Origin: Notamacropus eugenii
Taxonomy: Eukaryota; Chordata; Mammalia; Diprotodontia; Macropodidae
Direction of reading: 5' to 3'
Assembly: GCF_028372415.1 (NCBI RefSeq)
Contig: NC_092875.1
Span: 183,545,522-183,609,521, forward strand
DNA length: 64,000 bases
Shown here piece after piece: positions 23,617 through 35,888 of this stretch. Position 1 is the first letter of the stretch. Each line of letters begins with the position of its first letter. Both the position numbers and the translations under genes were made by a program. Under the pieces are notes generated by a model. That model had not been told where the DNA came from, made no database searches, and saw nothing but the letters and a program-made list of their open reading frames with translations.

Positions 23617-24155
23617 TGTTAACATACATTTCATTGTTAATTTATTTTTGCATAATGGAAAGATCTTTTCCATCTATTAATATGTGCACGTGACCTGCTT
23701 AAGTCACATAGAAGGTTGAGTCACATGAGTCTGTGGTGGGAGGAGCTTGCCAAAAGTGTAGAGCAAGAAGGGGTAGAGCAGAGCTGAGAGGAAGTTGGAC
23801 ATAGCAGTTAGAGCTGTGGGAGAGAGAGGAAGCAGGTAGTGAGCTGTCAGTGTTCATTTGTGGGAAGGCTCTAGCAGGAGGAAGGCTTGGGAATGGTGGT
23901 GCCCCCTGTAATATTATTGTGTGTAGATTTCTTTGTTGCTATGATAGGTTTGGATTTCTGGTGTCGGGATTCAGCTTTTTGGTGTTTAAATAAATGTTTT
24001 GGTTCTATCTTCCATGTGGAGAGTTTGTTATATTTTGTGATTCAGAGTTACACCGGTATATTCGTAGCTGCTGTAAGTGCTATGAATGCCAAGTTGGCAC
24101 TACATACTCCCATCACTAAAATCTCTCTGCAAGTGGCATGGAGGTGACAGACTTC
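23617..24155 (+). mobile_element. Probable solo LTR of an endogenous retrovirus
   Basis: It starts around TGTTAACATACATTTC, has a promoter-like centre (GTGGGAGGAGCTTGCCAAAA) and a poly-A signal in TTTAAATAAATGTTTTGGTT at about 23,985. A short downstream R/U5-like stretch follows. The layout resembles marsupial ERV LTRs I remember. No internal retroviral coding sequence flanks it, and the ends are approximate. Confidence 0.4.
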
Positions 24156-24175
24156 TCAACGGCTTTACCAGTTGA

Positions 24176-24273
24176 ACTTAATGTATTTAAAAAATATTAT
24201 TCTGAGAAGGTTAAAGACTTTACCAGACTATCAAAGGGTCCATGATACAAAAAGCTTAAGAATCCCTCAATAG
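24176..24273 (-). mobile_element. hAT MITE fragment
   Basis: TACCAGACTATCAAAGGGTC, CATGATACAAAAAGCTTAAG and AATCCCTC match the end of the MITE at 44,694-44,875 in the opposite orientation. Confidence 0.5.
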
Positions 24274-24279
24274 GAAGAT

Positions 24280-25780
24280 CTTGACGTTCCCTTCCAGTTC
24301 TAAAACTCTGATTCCATGATTTCTATCTTATTTATAATGATTCACTTTATGTCTTCCAATAATGTATTGTAGTAAACAGTGGAGATCCCCTGCATTAGCC
24401 ATACATATGCAAAATGCAAATGTTTACATAAAATTGCAATACATTTTTACTATGTCCTGCTCTAAGGACTATAAACAGTTCAACCTATTATCTTATTTTG
24501 ACATCAAAAGAGAGTTGGATGTCAAGGAGGTTGGGGGACAGGGGGAACAGGTAAAGGGGAATGAAGATTAAGCCCTTTGGGGACATGGGGGAATATAGAG
24601 TGCATATTTCTTCTTTTTGGAAATATCTTGATATTCTGAGGGTAAAACATAGCATATAGGAGAAAAGAATGAGAAGAAAATGAAATTCATAAAGGCATGT
24701 AACTAGGCATCTTGGAATGAAGGATAGCTTTCAGAACCTGGTAAGATACTTCTATGTTGTTTAATTAAGAGCATCAAAGAGGAAGAGAAATATTAAGTGA
24801 CACTGAATAGAAATTGAGATCCACTTACATTTATGATCATCTATACAGGACACATGGTTCATCATCCCCATGTGGTATATACTTTAAATATTAACATTTT
24901 AGGATGCTATTTTCTTGATCTCTTATATGAAAAATATTTCTCATGTCCATTTAAATATACTTAAAAGACCTTTATGGTTCATCTGAAAGTTGTCATTACT
25001 TTTTCTTTCCCACAGACACCATATAAGAAGTAAGGAGACAAAAGGTATTTGTGTAAATATCAAATTTGATTCTCATTTGATTTCCACTTCCTGCCCCCTG
25101 CCCCCACATACTCATTTGCCAAAAAGTCTGGAGGATCTATTCCCAAACCATTTTCAGGTTAAAAGTGGAACACTTATTTCTTGAGTTTTCTATTAATTTC
25201 CTATTCTTAGATATGACAAGACTGACAAAGGGTGATGACTTTTTTGATCATAGCAACTCTGAAATAAAATACACTAAAGCACAGAGAGGTTGTGATTTGT
25301 GTCAGTGTAGAAGTTAATATTGTCACTTGTGAAATTACATATTCTTGAAAAATTGAAGCCCTCTTACCCAATTACTCATTCTCACCTACACTCTCTATAT
25401 AAGGCATACTATACTAAATATTGACTCAACCAATATTGTCTCACAATAATATGATGAGTACTTTACAACCAAAGTCTACCCAAAAGCATATAGGATCCCA
25501 GGGTAATTTCTTTGTAAGGAGGTTTGACCTGTGCATTCCCAAATTGCTTACCATGGATGTATCATGCTTCTGGATGTTTCCCGTACCATTGGGTAGGAGC
25601 AGCCTCCTTTGATAGATTGTATAACTAGAGCAGAGCACATCTTTTAAAATAACCAAACTGAGTCTCCCTTTCCTGTATGCTTTTTCCTACTACTTCCAGA
25701 ACATGAAGATCACAAATAATTCACCCACAATATGGGTTCCATGAACTAAACCAGGAGTAGAGATACCTTAGCCTACTACT
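24280..25780. other. Unassigned intergenic sequence
   Basis: AT-rich, no supported gene or clear repeat. Short frames at 25,421-25,656 overlap on both strands and look like chance. Confidence 0.3.
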
Positions 25781-25784
25781 CTCT

Positions 25785-26335
25785 CTATTTTTCTATTTTA
25801 TTTGTCCTCAATTCCAGGTGATGACAGTGATTCCTAGCAACCCTGGAGTTAAAGTTCTTGAAGCTTGAATTCCAGGCAGGATATTGTGGCCAGCCTTCCT
25901 GGCAGAGAAGCCTGGGTGCCTGGGTCTTAAACCGAAGTAGGGGTTTTCAACTTGGAAATTAGGGCAGGGCTCTATAGGAACTGAGCTAAACTATGGACTT
26001 AATTCCTTTTTCCTTTCTGGAGAATCAGATGTGGTAGTGTTGGGGAGAAGGAATCCCTCTCAACTGTTGAGGCAGTAAACTTTGCATATGTTATTAGACC
26101 TTTTGAATTTAATATTCCTTTATAAAAACTAGTCAAATTGTTACTGATTAAATGGAACTGAGTTAAAAAGGGGAACTCCATATACTTGGGGGAGCATAAT
26201 TGGTGGAAGCTGGAGTCATTGACAGAGCACCTAGATATAATCATTCCCCTTAAGGGTATAGGAGAACCGTAGGGGGAAGGTGAAAGTATCATACCTGGCC
26301 TTCAAGCAGTGGAGCCTAGGATCGTCAATGTTACA
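25785..26335 (+). repeat. Unnamed dispersed repeat, copy 1 of 2
   Basis: Collinear with 43,345-43,895. Shared landmarks in order are CAGGTGATGA, ATAGGAACTGAGCTAAAC, GAATATTCCT-like AATATTCCTTTATAAA, AAATGG then ACTTGGGGGA, GGGGGAAGGTGAAAG and ACATACCTGG-type ATACCTGGCCTTCAAG. The repeat type is unknown. It could be part of an LTR or a DNA transposon. Confidence 0.55.
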
Positions 26336-26339
26336 CTTT

Positions 26340-27985
26340 TATGGCTGGTAGACTGTCTTCTTTGCCTTTTCCTTAAAAAGTCATACTCCCTTTCTCTGTT
26401 TAATGAAGTATGATAAGTCTGACCAATCAGGAACAGTTTTCTGGCTTGTCCTTGAACAGTCTAACTCACAGAATGCTGCCTCATATTTCTACCTTTTGAT
26501 CTACCCCTTTCCAGAGCTTCCAACCAACAGATATTGCTGTGGGGACCTGGACACAGAATGGTGATATGCCCAAAGGCACCCACTGCCTTGTCTTCCTAGG
26601 TGTCATTATTGGGCTCAGTTATGCATATGGACAACAGAACTGAGAAATTTCTGGAAGAGGCTAAGGGAATGAGGACAAGGAGAGTGTGAAATTGTGAGGA
26701 TATGGTTGAGGGTAGATGGACCTAGCACTGTGCCTACTGAATTAATACAGAGATCACTAATGAATGGAGGGGGATATGGGGAAATTCACCTTCTTCTACT
26801 TTCTAAGTGAGATATTCCCGTTTCTAAGATAGGAAAAATTGCAGGAAAGAGTTTGAGGGTCAGTATCACCATTTTAAAATCTACTTAGTCTGATCTCTAA
26901 ACCTCGTCCAAATTCGGTTGACTCAGGACTATAGTTTTCATTTATAATATTGTTCCTATGGAACTAACTATCCTTATATTGTTGTTTCACCTGATTTAGG
27001 GAATTAATGTGTTAGGAGGGATTGTCTATAGAGTAGAGGGATAAATATAACCCCAGAGGGAAGGTGAGAACCACCAGAATTCTCTGCAGTTTGAAGAACA
27101 CTGAAATAAAAATTTGTGGTCCAACAAATAATAGGTTAGAGAATAATTTCTTGGTCTGAATAACATAACATAGCATTCAGGCAATAATAAAGCATTACAC
27201 AAAGAAACTGGACTTTTTTTTTCAATGAGAAATATAGTTTTCCTATCCTAAAGCATATCTGTGTCTGCTGGCAAGCAGGTACAGGTAATTGCCTCCAGGT
27301 GTTTGCCTGCAGGAAGCCATTGAAATTCAATGTAAGTAATAGCAGTTTCTTCAGCAGCAAAAACTAACCTGCAGGAACCTTGTAGGCACAGGCATATTTT
27401 AGAATAGAAATGCTGTACTCAGCCACAAAACAGCTGAAAGGCCATAGGCCAAAGGGCTCTGTTTAACAGGTGACAGGTTAACATAAACAAGAATGAAAGA
27501 TATGCTTCATAATAAATCTGGTTTAGAATTTAAAAGTAAAGGAATTTGTTCTTGGCTTAAAAAATAATCCAGTGCTTTAAAAAAAAAAAACCCTCTCTTT
27601 TTATTGATTTTTAAAAATATTTCTACTCGACAATGCCAAAAAGTCACAAACGTTTTTTTTTCACACAGGTCTGAATTCTTTGAATAAATATGCATTTCAA
27701 AAATGCATATTTTAGTGTAGATGTTGAGCAGAAATCATACCCTATTTAAAAATACTTTGCACTTTTCCTTTTTTAAAAATGATGAACTTAGTACTTCAGT
27801 GAATCTTTGATCTTGTCATTATTGTTAATAACCATCAGTAAAACACAAATGATCAAACAAATATAAAAAAGGAATAAAATCTTACCTAAAACTCTAGGCA
27901 TTTAACAAATGGTCCCAGATGATGAATGAGCAGACAGACAAATATGCTTTTGTTTTCTGTCCTCTTCAAAGTCTGTCTCAAGTTC
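26340..27985. other. Unassigned intergenic sequence
   Basis: It may contain further decayed repeat. CTGAAATAAAAATTTGTGG at 27,101-27,119 looks like a poly-A-signal region, but no gene is tied to it. No coding signal. Confidence 0.3.
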
Positions 27986-27989
27986 TGCT

Positions 27990-28222
27990 ATGTCTGGCTT
28001 CATTTTCTTCCCTCTCTCACATCCTTCATTCCTTTTTTCTTTCTTCCTTCCTTTTCTACATTCTTCCCTTTTACCTTTCTCTCCTTTTCTTTTTCTCATC
28101 CTTCTTCCTGCTTTCTCTTTCTTCCTCCTTCCCTCCCTCCATTCCTTCTTTTTTCTTTCTTTCCTTTTTCCTTCCTTCTTTTTTCCTCTTTCCTACCTTT
28201 CTTCTTTCTACCCCTCTTTTTT
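27990..28222. repeat. Polypyrimidine (CTTT/CCTT-rich) tract
   Basis: About 230 bases of nearly pure C and T on the + strand. It produces long overlapping frames rich in Ser, Phe, Leu and Pro that are not genes. Confidence 0.9.
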
Positions 28223-28514
28223 ATTGCAATAAATGTACATACAGATCTGGTTCTACTAATTTCACATTGCATATTTTCATGTAGATTTTTAAAAATAGAT
28301 GTTTTAATGATTCCTTTGAAAAATATCACTAGTATTTCCTTCGTCCCTCCCCTCAAAACCTTCCCTTGTAATGAAGTTTCAGTAAGAAAACAAACCAACA
28401 CACTGGCCAACTCTGGTCATATATGCATCATTCTGAAACTGTAGGAAAGAAGAGTGCACTAACTACCTCTCTTCCAAGAGGACAAAGATATATTTCAACG
28501 TCAGTCCCCTGGAA

Positions 28515-29420
28515 TCAAAATTGGACATTAATAAATGTTCTGATGTCTTTCTATGTTGTTTTATTCTATGTTATCATTGCCATTATATAGATTATTCTCT
28601 TGGTTCTGACTTTGTTTACTTTGCTCTACATCTGGTCAGACAAGTCTTCAAAAAGTTTCCCCAAACTTTTCATGTTTCTCGTTTTTTACACTATAATAAA
28701 GTTTTATTACATTTATATACCACATTTTGGTCAGCCATTCACTGACTGATGGGTGCATACTTTGTTTTCAGTTGTTTCCCTACAACATAAAATTTTGGAG
28801 TTTATGGGACTTTTCCTTCTCTGATCTCCTTGTGGGAGATATCAGTAGTGGTGTGTGTGTGTTCATCCTTCATTGCCGAAGAAGACATGCTATCAGAGAA
28901 ATAATGACATGACCTGCACTTGACTTTGTTTTGAGTGAGGGCTGTGCAGGTCACCAGCCTCACTTCTCCTCCAGAGTCATCTGAATCCAGTGATCAGATA
29001 TTCATCAGGATGACTGGAGATGACTCACAATGAGGCAATTGGGGTTAAGTGACTGTGAGTGCCAAGTGTCTGAGGTGAGATTTGAACTCAGGTCCTCCTG
29101 ACTCCTGCACTGGTGCTCTATCCACTGCACCACCTAACTGCCCCTCAGTAGTGGTATTGCTGGTCCAAAGGTGTGAATGGTTTAGTGTCTTTTCTAGTAT
29201 TTTAGTTCCAAATAATTTGACAGAACCATGAGGCTAATTCACAGTTCCATAAGTGATATGTTAGTGTACTTTCCCATTGGTTCTCCAACAGTTATCCCTC
29301 TCATCTTTTGTCACCTTTGGCAATTTAATGCAAGTGAGGTGCAATCTTGCATTTTGTTTTTTCCATTTTGAAAATGTCCCTCTAGCAACTTTGGGAAAAT
29401 TAGTTCATGCTGATATGTTT
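28515..29420 (-). mobile_element. Antisense L1 ORF2 C-terminal region, split by a SINE
   Basis: The + strand reads ATTACATTTATATACCACAT, TTTGGTCAGCCATTCACTGA, CTGATGGGTGCATACTTTGT, then (after the SINE) CAGTAGTGGTATTGCTGGTC and CAATTTAATGCAAGTGAGGT. This is the reverse complement of the L1 ORF2 3' coding region. Sequence further left, from about 28,240, may be its 3' UTR. No frame survives. Confidence 0.65.
28853..29144 (+). mobile_element. Composite SINE with perfect 11-base target-site duplication
   Basis: GTGTGTGTGTG leads into TTCATCCTTCATTGCCGAAG, then CAGCCTCACTTCTCCTCCAG, then GAGGCAATTGGGGTTAAGTG and CCACTGCACCACCTAACTGC. The last part is the reverse complement of the MAR1 head. TCAGTAGTGGT flanks it at 28,842-28,852 and 29,145-29,155. 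The same family occurs at 40,131 and 51,027. Confidence 0.85.
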
Positions 29421-29539
29421 CAGTTGCCTGATTTGTTATGTATGACAGTACCTAAGTATTTCTTGAGAATTATTGTGTGGATAAATATAGGTTCTTCAAA
29501 AAGAAGAAAGGTGTAATAATGACAAAAATAATAACTTAG

Positions 29540-29735
29540 ATGATGAGTAAAACTTAGTGCTTCTTTAAAGCATTTTCATGTACATTATTTCATTTGGTCC
29601 TATCTACTCTGTGAGGTAGGTGGGAAAACCATCACTATTTCTAATTTAGAAATGAGGGAATTGTGAATGAGACGTTGTGACATGTCAAAGGTCACACAGC
29701 TATCTACATGTTGTATAGATTTGCTATTTTTTCAT
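29540..29735 (-). mobile_element. MIR-type SINE
   Basis: TTAGAAATGAGGGAATTGTG and GTCAAAGGTCACACAGCTAT, preceded by TCTGTGAGGTAGGTGGGAAA, match antisense MIR. Confidence 0.65.
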
Positions 29736-29739
29736 ACAC

Positions 29740-30210
29740 AGAGAATCCTGTTTAGCAGGTAGTAGAGAGATAGTTAAGATAGTTAAGTGATAAAAACAAG
29801 TTTAATGTTAAGAACAAGTGCTAGAACCACAGGGCTAGAAGACTGAACCAATGTCCTTTCCCACTAACTGTACTGTCTGAATCTAGGAACAAGGTCTAGA
29901 TCACTCCAGTTCTGGATGATTATAGTCTCTAATGAAAGGGATTTTCTTACACTCTGGCTCCCTTGACTTACACTCTGGGTCATTAAGTTCCCCCACCCAC
30001 CCACTTGGCTCAGGTCTAGGGATTTCCCAAAACAGAGGAGAAAGGTACTCAATGTGCTATGTAAATAAGGTGTTGGATTGGTATTTATTACCTACAAACA
30101 AAAGAAATGCTAAAAGACACAGAGACCCACAGCATATATTGACAGAATTACTTAAGGCAGTATTCAGTAAATTAACATAACTTTAGTTATTACTAGGGAA
30201 TTCCCTCTAG
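29740..30210. other. Unassigned intergenic sequence
   Basis: No recognised repeat or gene. A short C-rich patch lies near 29,990-30,005. Confidence 0.3.
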
Positions 30211-30214
30211 TGAA

Positions 30215-31665
30215 AGTAATGGGACCTCTTGGCAGAGGTGTGCTGATGATAGAGGGCAGGTCTGATGACTAAATCAAAGACTGAAGAGCAAACTGAAAGC
30301 AAAGAAATTTATTAGGATGCTAAGGTGTACTACTCTCACAGAATGGCAACCTCAGATTCCTAGAGTACAGATTTGGTTCTTATAACCTTACAGGATGGCT
30401 TAGAGTCCACAATCAGTCAGCAGTATTCTGCAGCAACTTAGGAGAGAAAAGTAAAGCATCTCACGAGAGAGGGATAGAGAAAAAGTTGGATCAGCCAGAT
30501 TTGAGTACTATATTTGTCTGAATGTAAAGTGCTAGAAAAAAAATATTGCTTAACACATAACACATCTCAACTTATATTCACAGTCATAGAGCACAGGGAA
30601 TAAAGACTTAGGGTCCTTCATAGTTAGAATGGACAGACCATCCATCCACTTGTTTCAAGCTCCTCAGAAACGATGCCTCAGGGAGGCAAGAACAGGGATG
30701 TGAGGTTATACCATTTTTAAATCTGCTTTAAAAGGAGAAAATAGTAGTATTTGGAATGCAACTGGCAGAACTTATCATAAGAAAACATTCCCTGTTCCAG
30801 GGCAGGAGGCAAAGACAAATGATCAAATACATTTACAAGTTTGAAGTTTAGACAAAACTACAGAAACTCATCCAAGGACAGCAAGTAGTTGTTTCAACAG
30901 TGGATTAGACCATCTGCTTTACTATGTCCTTACATAGTTTGTTATATTTTATTCCATTTTCAGTAGAGATTGGGAAAGTTTCTAATATTAAGCCACCAGG
31001 TGGTTTGGGGGATTATTCCATCAAGATGTTGCAAAATAATTCTGGTTCTTATTTTCCCCAAAAATTGTATTCCAGGAGACCGATACTTAAAACTTCATCA
31101 GAAAAGAAAGTTGTTTCCAGGACTGCAGACTGTTTTTTCATTTTACCTTGGCTCTTCATAGCCTCTCTTAAAACAGGTTTCTTCTGGCAAACCATGCCAG
31201 CACTCAAGCCCATCCTTTTGTTAGCAGTTGACATCTCCAAGAGCATGGTGTAGCCACCATGCCTTCCTCCCCAGGTTTTCACTTATCTCTGAACAATAGG
31301 ACCCAGAACTTTCCTACCTCTCAAAATCAAGCCTGGATACATCCATTTAGGGGTATATGTTCATTCAATCTAAGATTAGGAAAGAAGCAAAAAAGAGGTA
31401 GGCAGACCTGAGTCCCATATTTGTCTTAATATAAGTTAAAAGAAGGAGAAAAAAAAGATTGAAAACAATTTAAACACATCTCACTTTTATATTCATAATC
31501 AAAGTCATCCATAGTCATGGAATAAAGTTTTAGAGACCTGTGAGTCTTTAATGGCTAGGATAGACAAACTCTTGCCAATTGTTTTAAACTCCTCAAAAAA
31601 GATACCTCAGAGAGGGACAAAAAAACTGGGATGTGTGACTAAACCACTTGGAAATCTGATATACA
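30215..31665 (-). mobile_element. Possible antisense LTR-retroelement remnant with internal direct repeats
   Basis: On the minus strand, CCTAATAAATTTCTTTGCTT (poly-A signal on + at about 30,308-30,313) resembles an LTR R/U5 border. Two collinear diverged blocks lie 0.9 kb apart at about 30,470-30,740 and 31,375-31,665 (shared CATATTTGTCT-like, ACACATCTCA, GGAATAAAG and GGGATGTG landmarks). No retroviral protein motif was found in between, so the class is uncertain. Confidence 0.35.
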
Positions 31666-31800
31666 TACATATACACATATATGTACACACACACACATAT
31701 ACAAATTTGTACATGTATATTTCATATATATTTCTTCATTTTATAAATATATGTATACACACACATACATACATATACACATACACACTTGCTTGAGACA
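31655..31800. repeat. TA/CA-rich simple repeat
   Basis: Imperfect ATACATAT, CACACACA and ATATATGT runs. Confidence 0.8.
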
Positions 31801-31804
31801 TATA

Positions 31805-33145
31805 TTGTAAGAAAACTCCTTGCATCAGTCTTCAGATTTGACTGAGTTTCTAGTCAGCATAGCCCAGGGCCTTAGTTAAGGATCTCTAAGCAGTGGGTAG
31901 AGACAGTCCAACTTCCAAGCCATGCAGGGTCAAAAAATGGAATATGGTTTTCTCACAATTCTCACAAGTGAATAAGTTTTCTCAGAATACAGAAATTGGA
32001 CTAGACTCATAATTGAATAGAATGAAACTGAGCTAGCACTAGAATTGAGTCACATGACAGTCAGTGTGGTTCACTCAATTCCTACTACTACTTGCTATTC
32101 TTATTCCCTCAAATCCTTACTCTAATAGTTGCGACTTTTGATTTTGTAGAACCCTGTACTACTAAGTTGGTGTGCTTCTTTATGTTGTATACCTAATCAG
32201 TTCCACTGATACATCTTTTTTAAGAAAAACATGTTAATGCTTATTTTTTTGTAATAAAATTTGAGATCTGTTACTCATAGACCTCTTTGCACTTTTTTTC
32301 ATTATTATGCTTGAAATTATTGACGTTTTATTCCCCCAGATGAATTTTATTACTATTTCTTGTTTTATAAAATATTCTTTTGGCAGTTTGGTATAGCACT
32401 AAGTAAATTAATTTAGATAGTATTAGCATTTTTGTTATGCTGACTTGACCTGCCCATGAGTAATTGATGGCTCTCCAATTATTTATGTCTCTATTTCTAA
32501 AAAGAGTACTTATAGTTAGATTCATTCATATCCTGGGTGAATCTTGTAAGATATTCTACCAAGTACTTTATTATTTCTGTAGTTATTTTGAATGAAATTT
32601 CTCTTTCTAGCTCTGTTAGCCTATCTTTTTTTTTTTTTAAGACCAATGCTCTTTGCAAGAGGATATATGGATGAGAATCAAGGAAAATTACAATCTGAAA
32701 AGAATAAACATCTCAGGTGATTCAAAAGGCATGATGTGTTAAATAAGCTGCATTCTAACATCAACAACAACTTGCATGTGAAAAGAGCCAGGAAAGACAT
32801 CATCCAGGGGATATCTGTCCAGAAAAGGAGGTAGGCCAATTATGAAGGAAGAATGGGATAGAATACAAAGACAGATATAAAGTAGCTAAAGACAGCATAG
32901 GTTACCAAGGTAACCTAAGACATACTGCTATTTACAAAATGCCAAAAGTCCCAGAGGAAAACACCTAAGGGAATATGTGGAATATTTATGGAAAGACATC
33001 AACAAAAATCTTACAACATGAGAAAGCATAGATACATTACCACCTGCACCAGGGAGAGAGCTACCCACCATGGTGAGATCCCTGATATAATGAAGTTTTG
33101 AAGCACAATTAGATATTTTTATATTTAATATTTTTTCTGCTAATT
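31805..33145. other. Unassigned intergenic sequence
   Basis: A part near 32,280-32,600 on the + strand (TTTTATTCCCCCAGATGAAT) may be antisense LINE sequence but could not be placed. A T-run lies at 32,628-32,638. No gene signal. Confidence 0.3.
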
Positions 33146-33149
33146 TTTT

Positions 33150-35888
33150 TCTATTTCACTTTTTAAACATTTATTTTAGTTTTTAATATTCATTTCCACA
33201 AAACTTTGAGTTCCAAATTTTCTCCCCGTCTCTCTCCTCCTCCAACCCAAGACACTGTGCATTCTGATTACCCCTTCCTCCAATCTGCCCTCCCTTGTAT
33301 CACACCCCTCCCTACACTTATCCCCATCTTCTCTCTTTTCTTGTAGGGCAAGATAGATTTCCATACTCTATTACCTGTATTTCTTATTTCCCAGTGGCAT
33401 GCAAAAATAATTCTCAACATTCACTTCTAAAACTTTGAGTTCCAACTTCTCTCCCTTCCTCCCCACCCATCCCCACTGAAAAGGCAAGCAATTCAATATA
33501 GGCTATATATGTGTAGTTAGGCAAGATTTCCATAATAGTCATGTTGCTAAAGACTATATTTTCCTCCATCCTATCCTGCCCCCCATTTATTCTATTCTCT
33601 TTTGATTTTGTACCTCCCTAAAAGTGTTTACTTCTAATTACTCCCTCCTCCTATTTGCCCTCCCTTCTATCATCCCCCACACACCCCACTTATCCCCTTC
33701 TCCTCTACTTTCCTGTAGTGTAAGATAGCAAATTGAGTGTGTATGCCAAATGTGATGAGAGTAAGCTTCACTTTTTCCCTCTTACTTCCTCACTTTTCCC
33801 CTCCATTGAAAAACTTTTTCTTGTCTCTTTTATGTGAGACACGATTTGCCCCATTCCATTTCTCCCTTTCTCCTCCCAATATATTCCTCTCTCACCCCTT
33901 AATTTTATTTTTTTAGGTATCATCTCTTCCTATTCAACTCACCCTGTGCCCTCTGTCTATATCTATATAATTCCTCCAACTACCCAAATACTGAGAAAAG
34001 TCTCAAGAGTTACAAATATTATCTTTCCATGTAGGAATGTAAACAATTCAACTTTAGTAAGTCCCTTATGATTTTTCTTTCCTGTTTACCTTTTCATGCT
34101 TCTTTTGATTCTTGTGTTTGAAAGTCAAATTTTCTATTCAGCTCTGATCTTATATCATCAAGAATGCTTTGAAGTCCTCTATTTCATTGAAGTTCCATTT
34201 TTTTTTCCACTGAAGTATTATACTGTTTTGCTGGGAAGGTGATTCTTGGTTTTAATCCTAGTTCCTTTGACTTCTGGAATATCCCACATCCTTCAATCCC
34301 TTAATGTGGAAGCTATTAGATCTTCTGTTATCTTGATTGTATTTCCACAATACTCAAATTGTTTTTTTCTGGCTGCTTGCAATATTTTCCTCTTGACCTG
34401 GTCACTCTGGAATTTGGCTACAGTGTTCCTAGGAATTTTTCTTTTAGGATCTCTTTCAGGAGGTCATCAGTGGATTCTTCCAATATTTATTTTACCCTCT
34501 GTTTCTAGAATATCAGGGCAGTTTTCCTTGATAATTTCATGAAAGATGATATCTAGGCTCTTTATTTTTTATCATGACTTTCAGGTAGTCCCATAATTTT
34601 TAAATTGTCTCTCCTGGATCTATTTTCCAGGTCAATTGTTTTTCCAATGAGATATTTCACATTGTCTTCCATTTTTTCATTCTTTTGGTTTTGTTTTATA
34701 ATTTCTTGGTTTCTCATAAAGTCATTAGCTTCCATCTGTTCCATTCTAATTTTTAAAGAACTATTTTCTTCAGTGAGCTTTTGAACCTTCTTTTCCATTT
34801 GGCTAATTCTGCTTTTTAAAGCATTCTTCTCCTCATTGGTTTTTTGGACCTCTTTTGCCATTTGAGTTAGTTGTTTTTAAAGATGTTATTTTCTTTAGCA
34901 TTTTTTGGGTCTCTTTTAGCAAGCTGTTGACTTGATTTTCATCATTTTCTTGCATCACTCTCATTTCTCTTCCCAGTTTTTCCTCTACCTCTTTAACTTG
35001 ATTTTCAAAATCCTTTTTGAGCTCTTCCATGGCCTGAGACCACTGCATATTTTTTTAGAGGTTTTGGATGCAGAAGCCTTGACTTTTATACCTTCCTCTG
35101 ATGGTATGCTTTGTTCTTCCTCTTCTGAAAGGATGAAAGAAAATATCTGCTCACCAAGAAAGTAACTTTCTGTAGTCTTATTTTTTCCCCTTTTTTGGGG
35201 GGCATTTTTCCAGCCTATTACTTGACTTTTAAGTCCTTTGTCAAGTGGAGGATATGTTTTAGGGACCTGTAAATTCTCAGTTCCTCCAAGGTGGCAGAAT
35301 CAAATATAAACTCCTCTCCTAGTGTGGAAGCAACTACAAGTACTCTTTTCTACCCTGGATCTGAGCCTCCACCAGCTCTACCACACCAGTGCTCTTCCTT
35401 ACCCCAGGGTGGTCACTCAGGGCTGAGATCCAGATCAGCTGTATGATTTCCCCAGGGTCTTTAAGTTGAGGGCTCCAAAAATGGAAGCTGTGTTGCAGGG
35501 GCTGCCATTGACCTAGGGCCAGGGCTGGGGTTGAACCCTGCTCCCTTCTCACCCAAGTGAAAGAGCTTTCTCACAGACCTTTGAAGCTGTCTTTGCCCTT
35601 TCTGGGTGAGAACTGCAGCTGCTACCCAGGATTCTGCACCCTGAAGCCTGCTTCAGTCCTGTCCATGCTGCATGGCCCAGACTGGGCTGTGTTCTACTCC
35701 AAGCCCGGTGCAATAGACCTTTCTTGTTGGCCTTCCAGGCTGGCAGGGCTTGGAAATCTCTTTCACTCCACTGTCTTTTGGCTTCTGAGTTTGTTTAGAG
35801 CCATTTTTTACAGGTATTTTGTGGGTTATGGGGGGAGAGCTAGAGTAGATCCATCCTTCTACTCTGCCAGCTTGGCACCTCCCCTCTC
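33150..35888 (-). mobile_element. Full-length HAL1-type LINE, ORF1 only
   Basis: The + strand starts near TTAAACATTTATTTTAGTTT (the 3' end reversed), passes the whole 3' UTR, ORF1 and leader, and ends at CTCTGCCAGCTTGGCACCTC. At 2.74 kb it is collinear with the 13-16 kb copy apart from that copy's microsatellite. No ORF2 is present. Confidence 0.8.
34094..35048 (-). pseudogene. HAL1 ORF1, few lesions
   Basis: The minus-strand MQWSQAMEELKKDFENQVKE starts the conserved coiled coil at 35,048. A frameshift near 34,860-34,880 separates it from the next open segment, 34,562-34,861 (MAKEVQKTNEEKNALKSRIS, KLTEENSSLKIRMEQ, then RRDNLKIMGLPESHDKK). The C-terminal domain follows to a TGA at 34,096-34,094, with further damage. 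The domain order is coiled coil, RRM, CTD, as in L1 ORF1p. Confidence 0.75.

Noticed and set aside
27926..28444. 172- and 121-codon frames rich in Ser, Phe and Leu
   Set aside because: They lie on the polypyrimidine tract, where any frame stays open.
34246..34542. 98-codon plus frame, and similar frames near 19,786 and 18,414 (-)
   Set aside because: These are antisense shadows of the HAL1 ORF1 RRM and C-terminal region.
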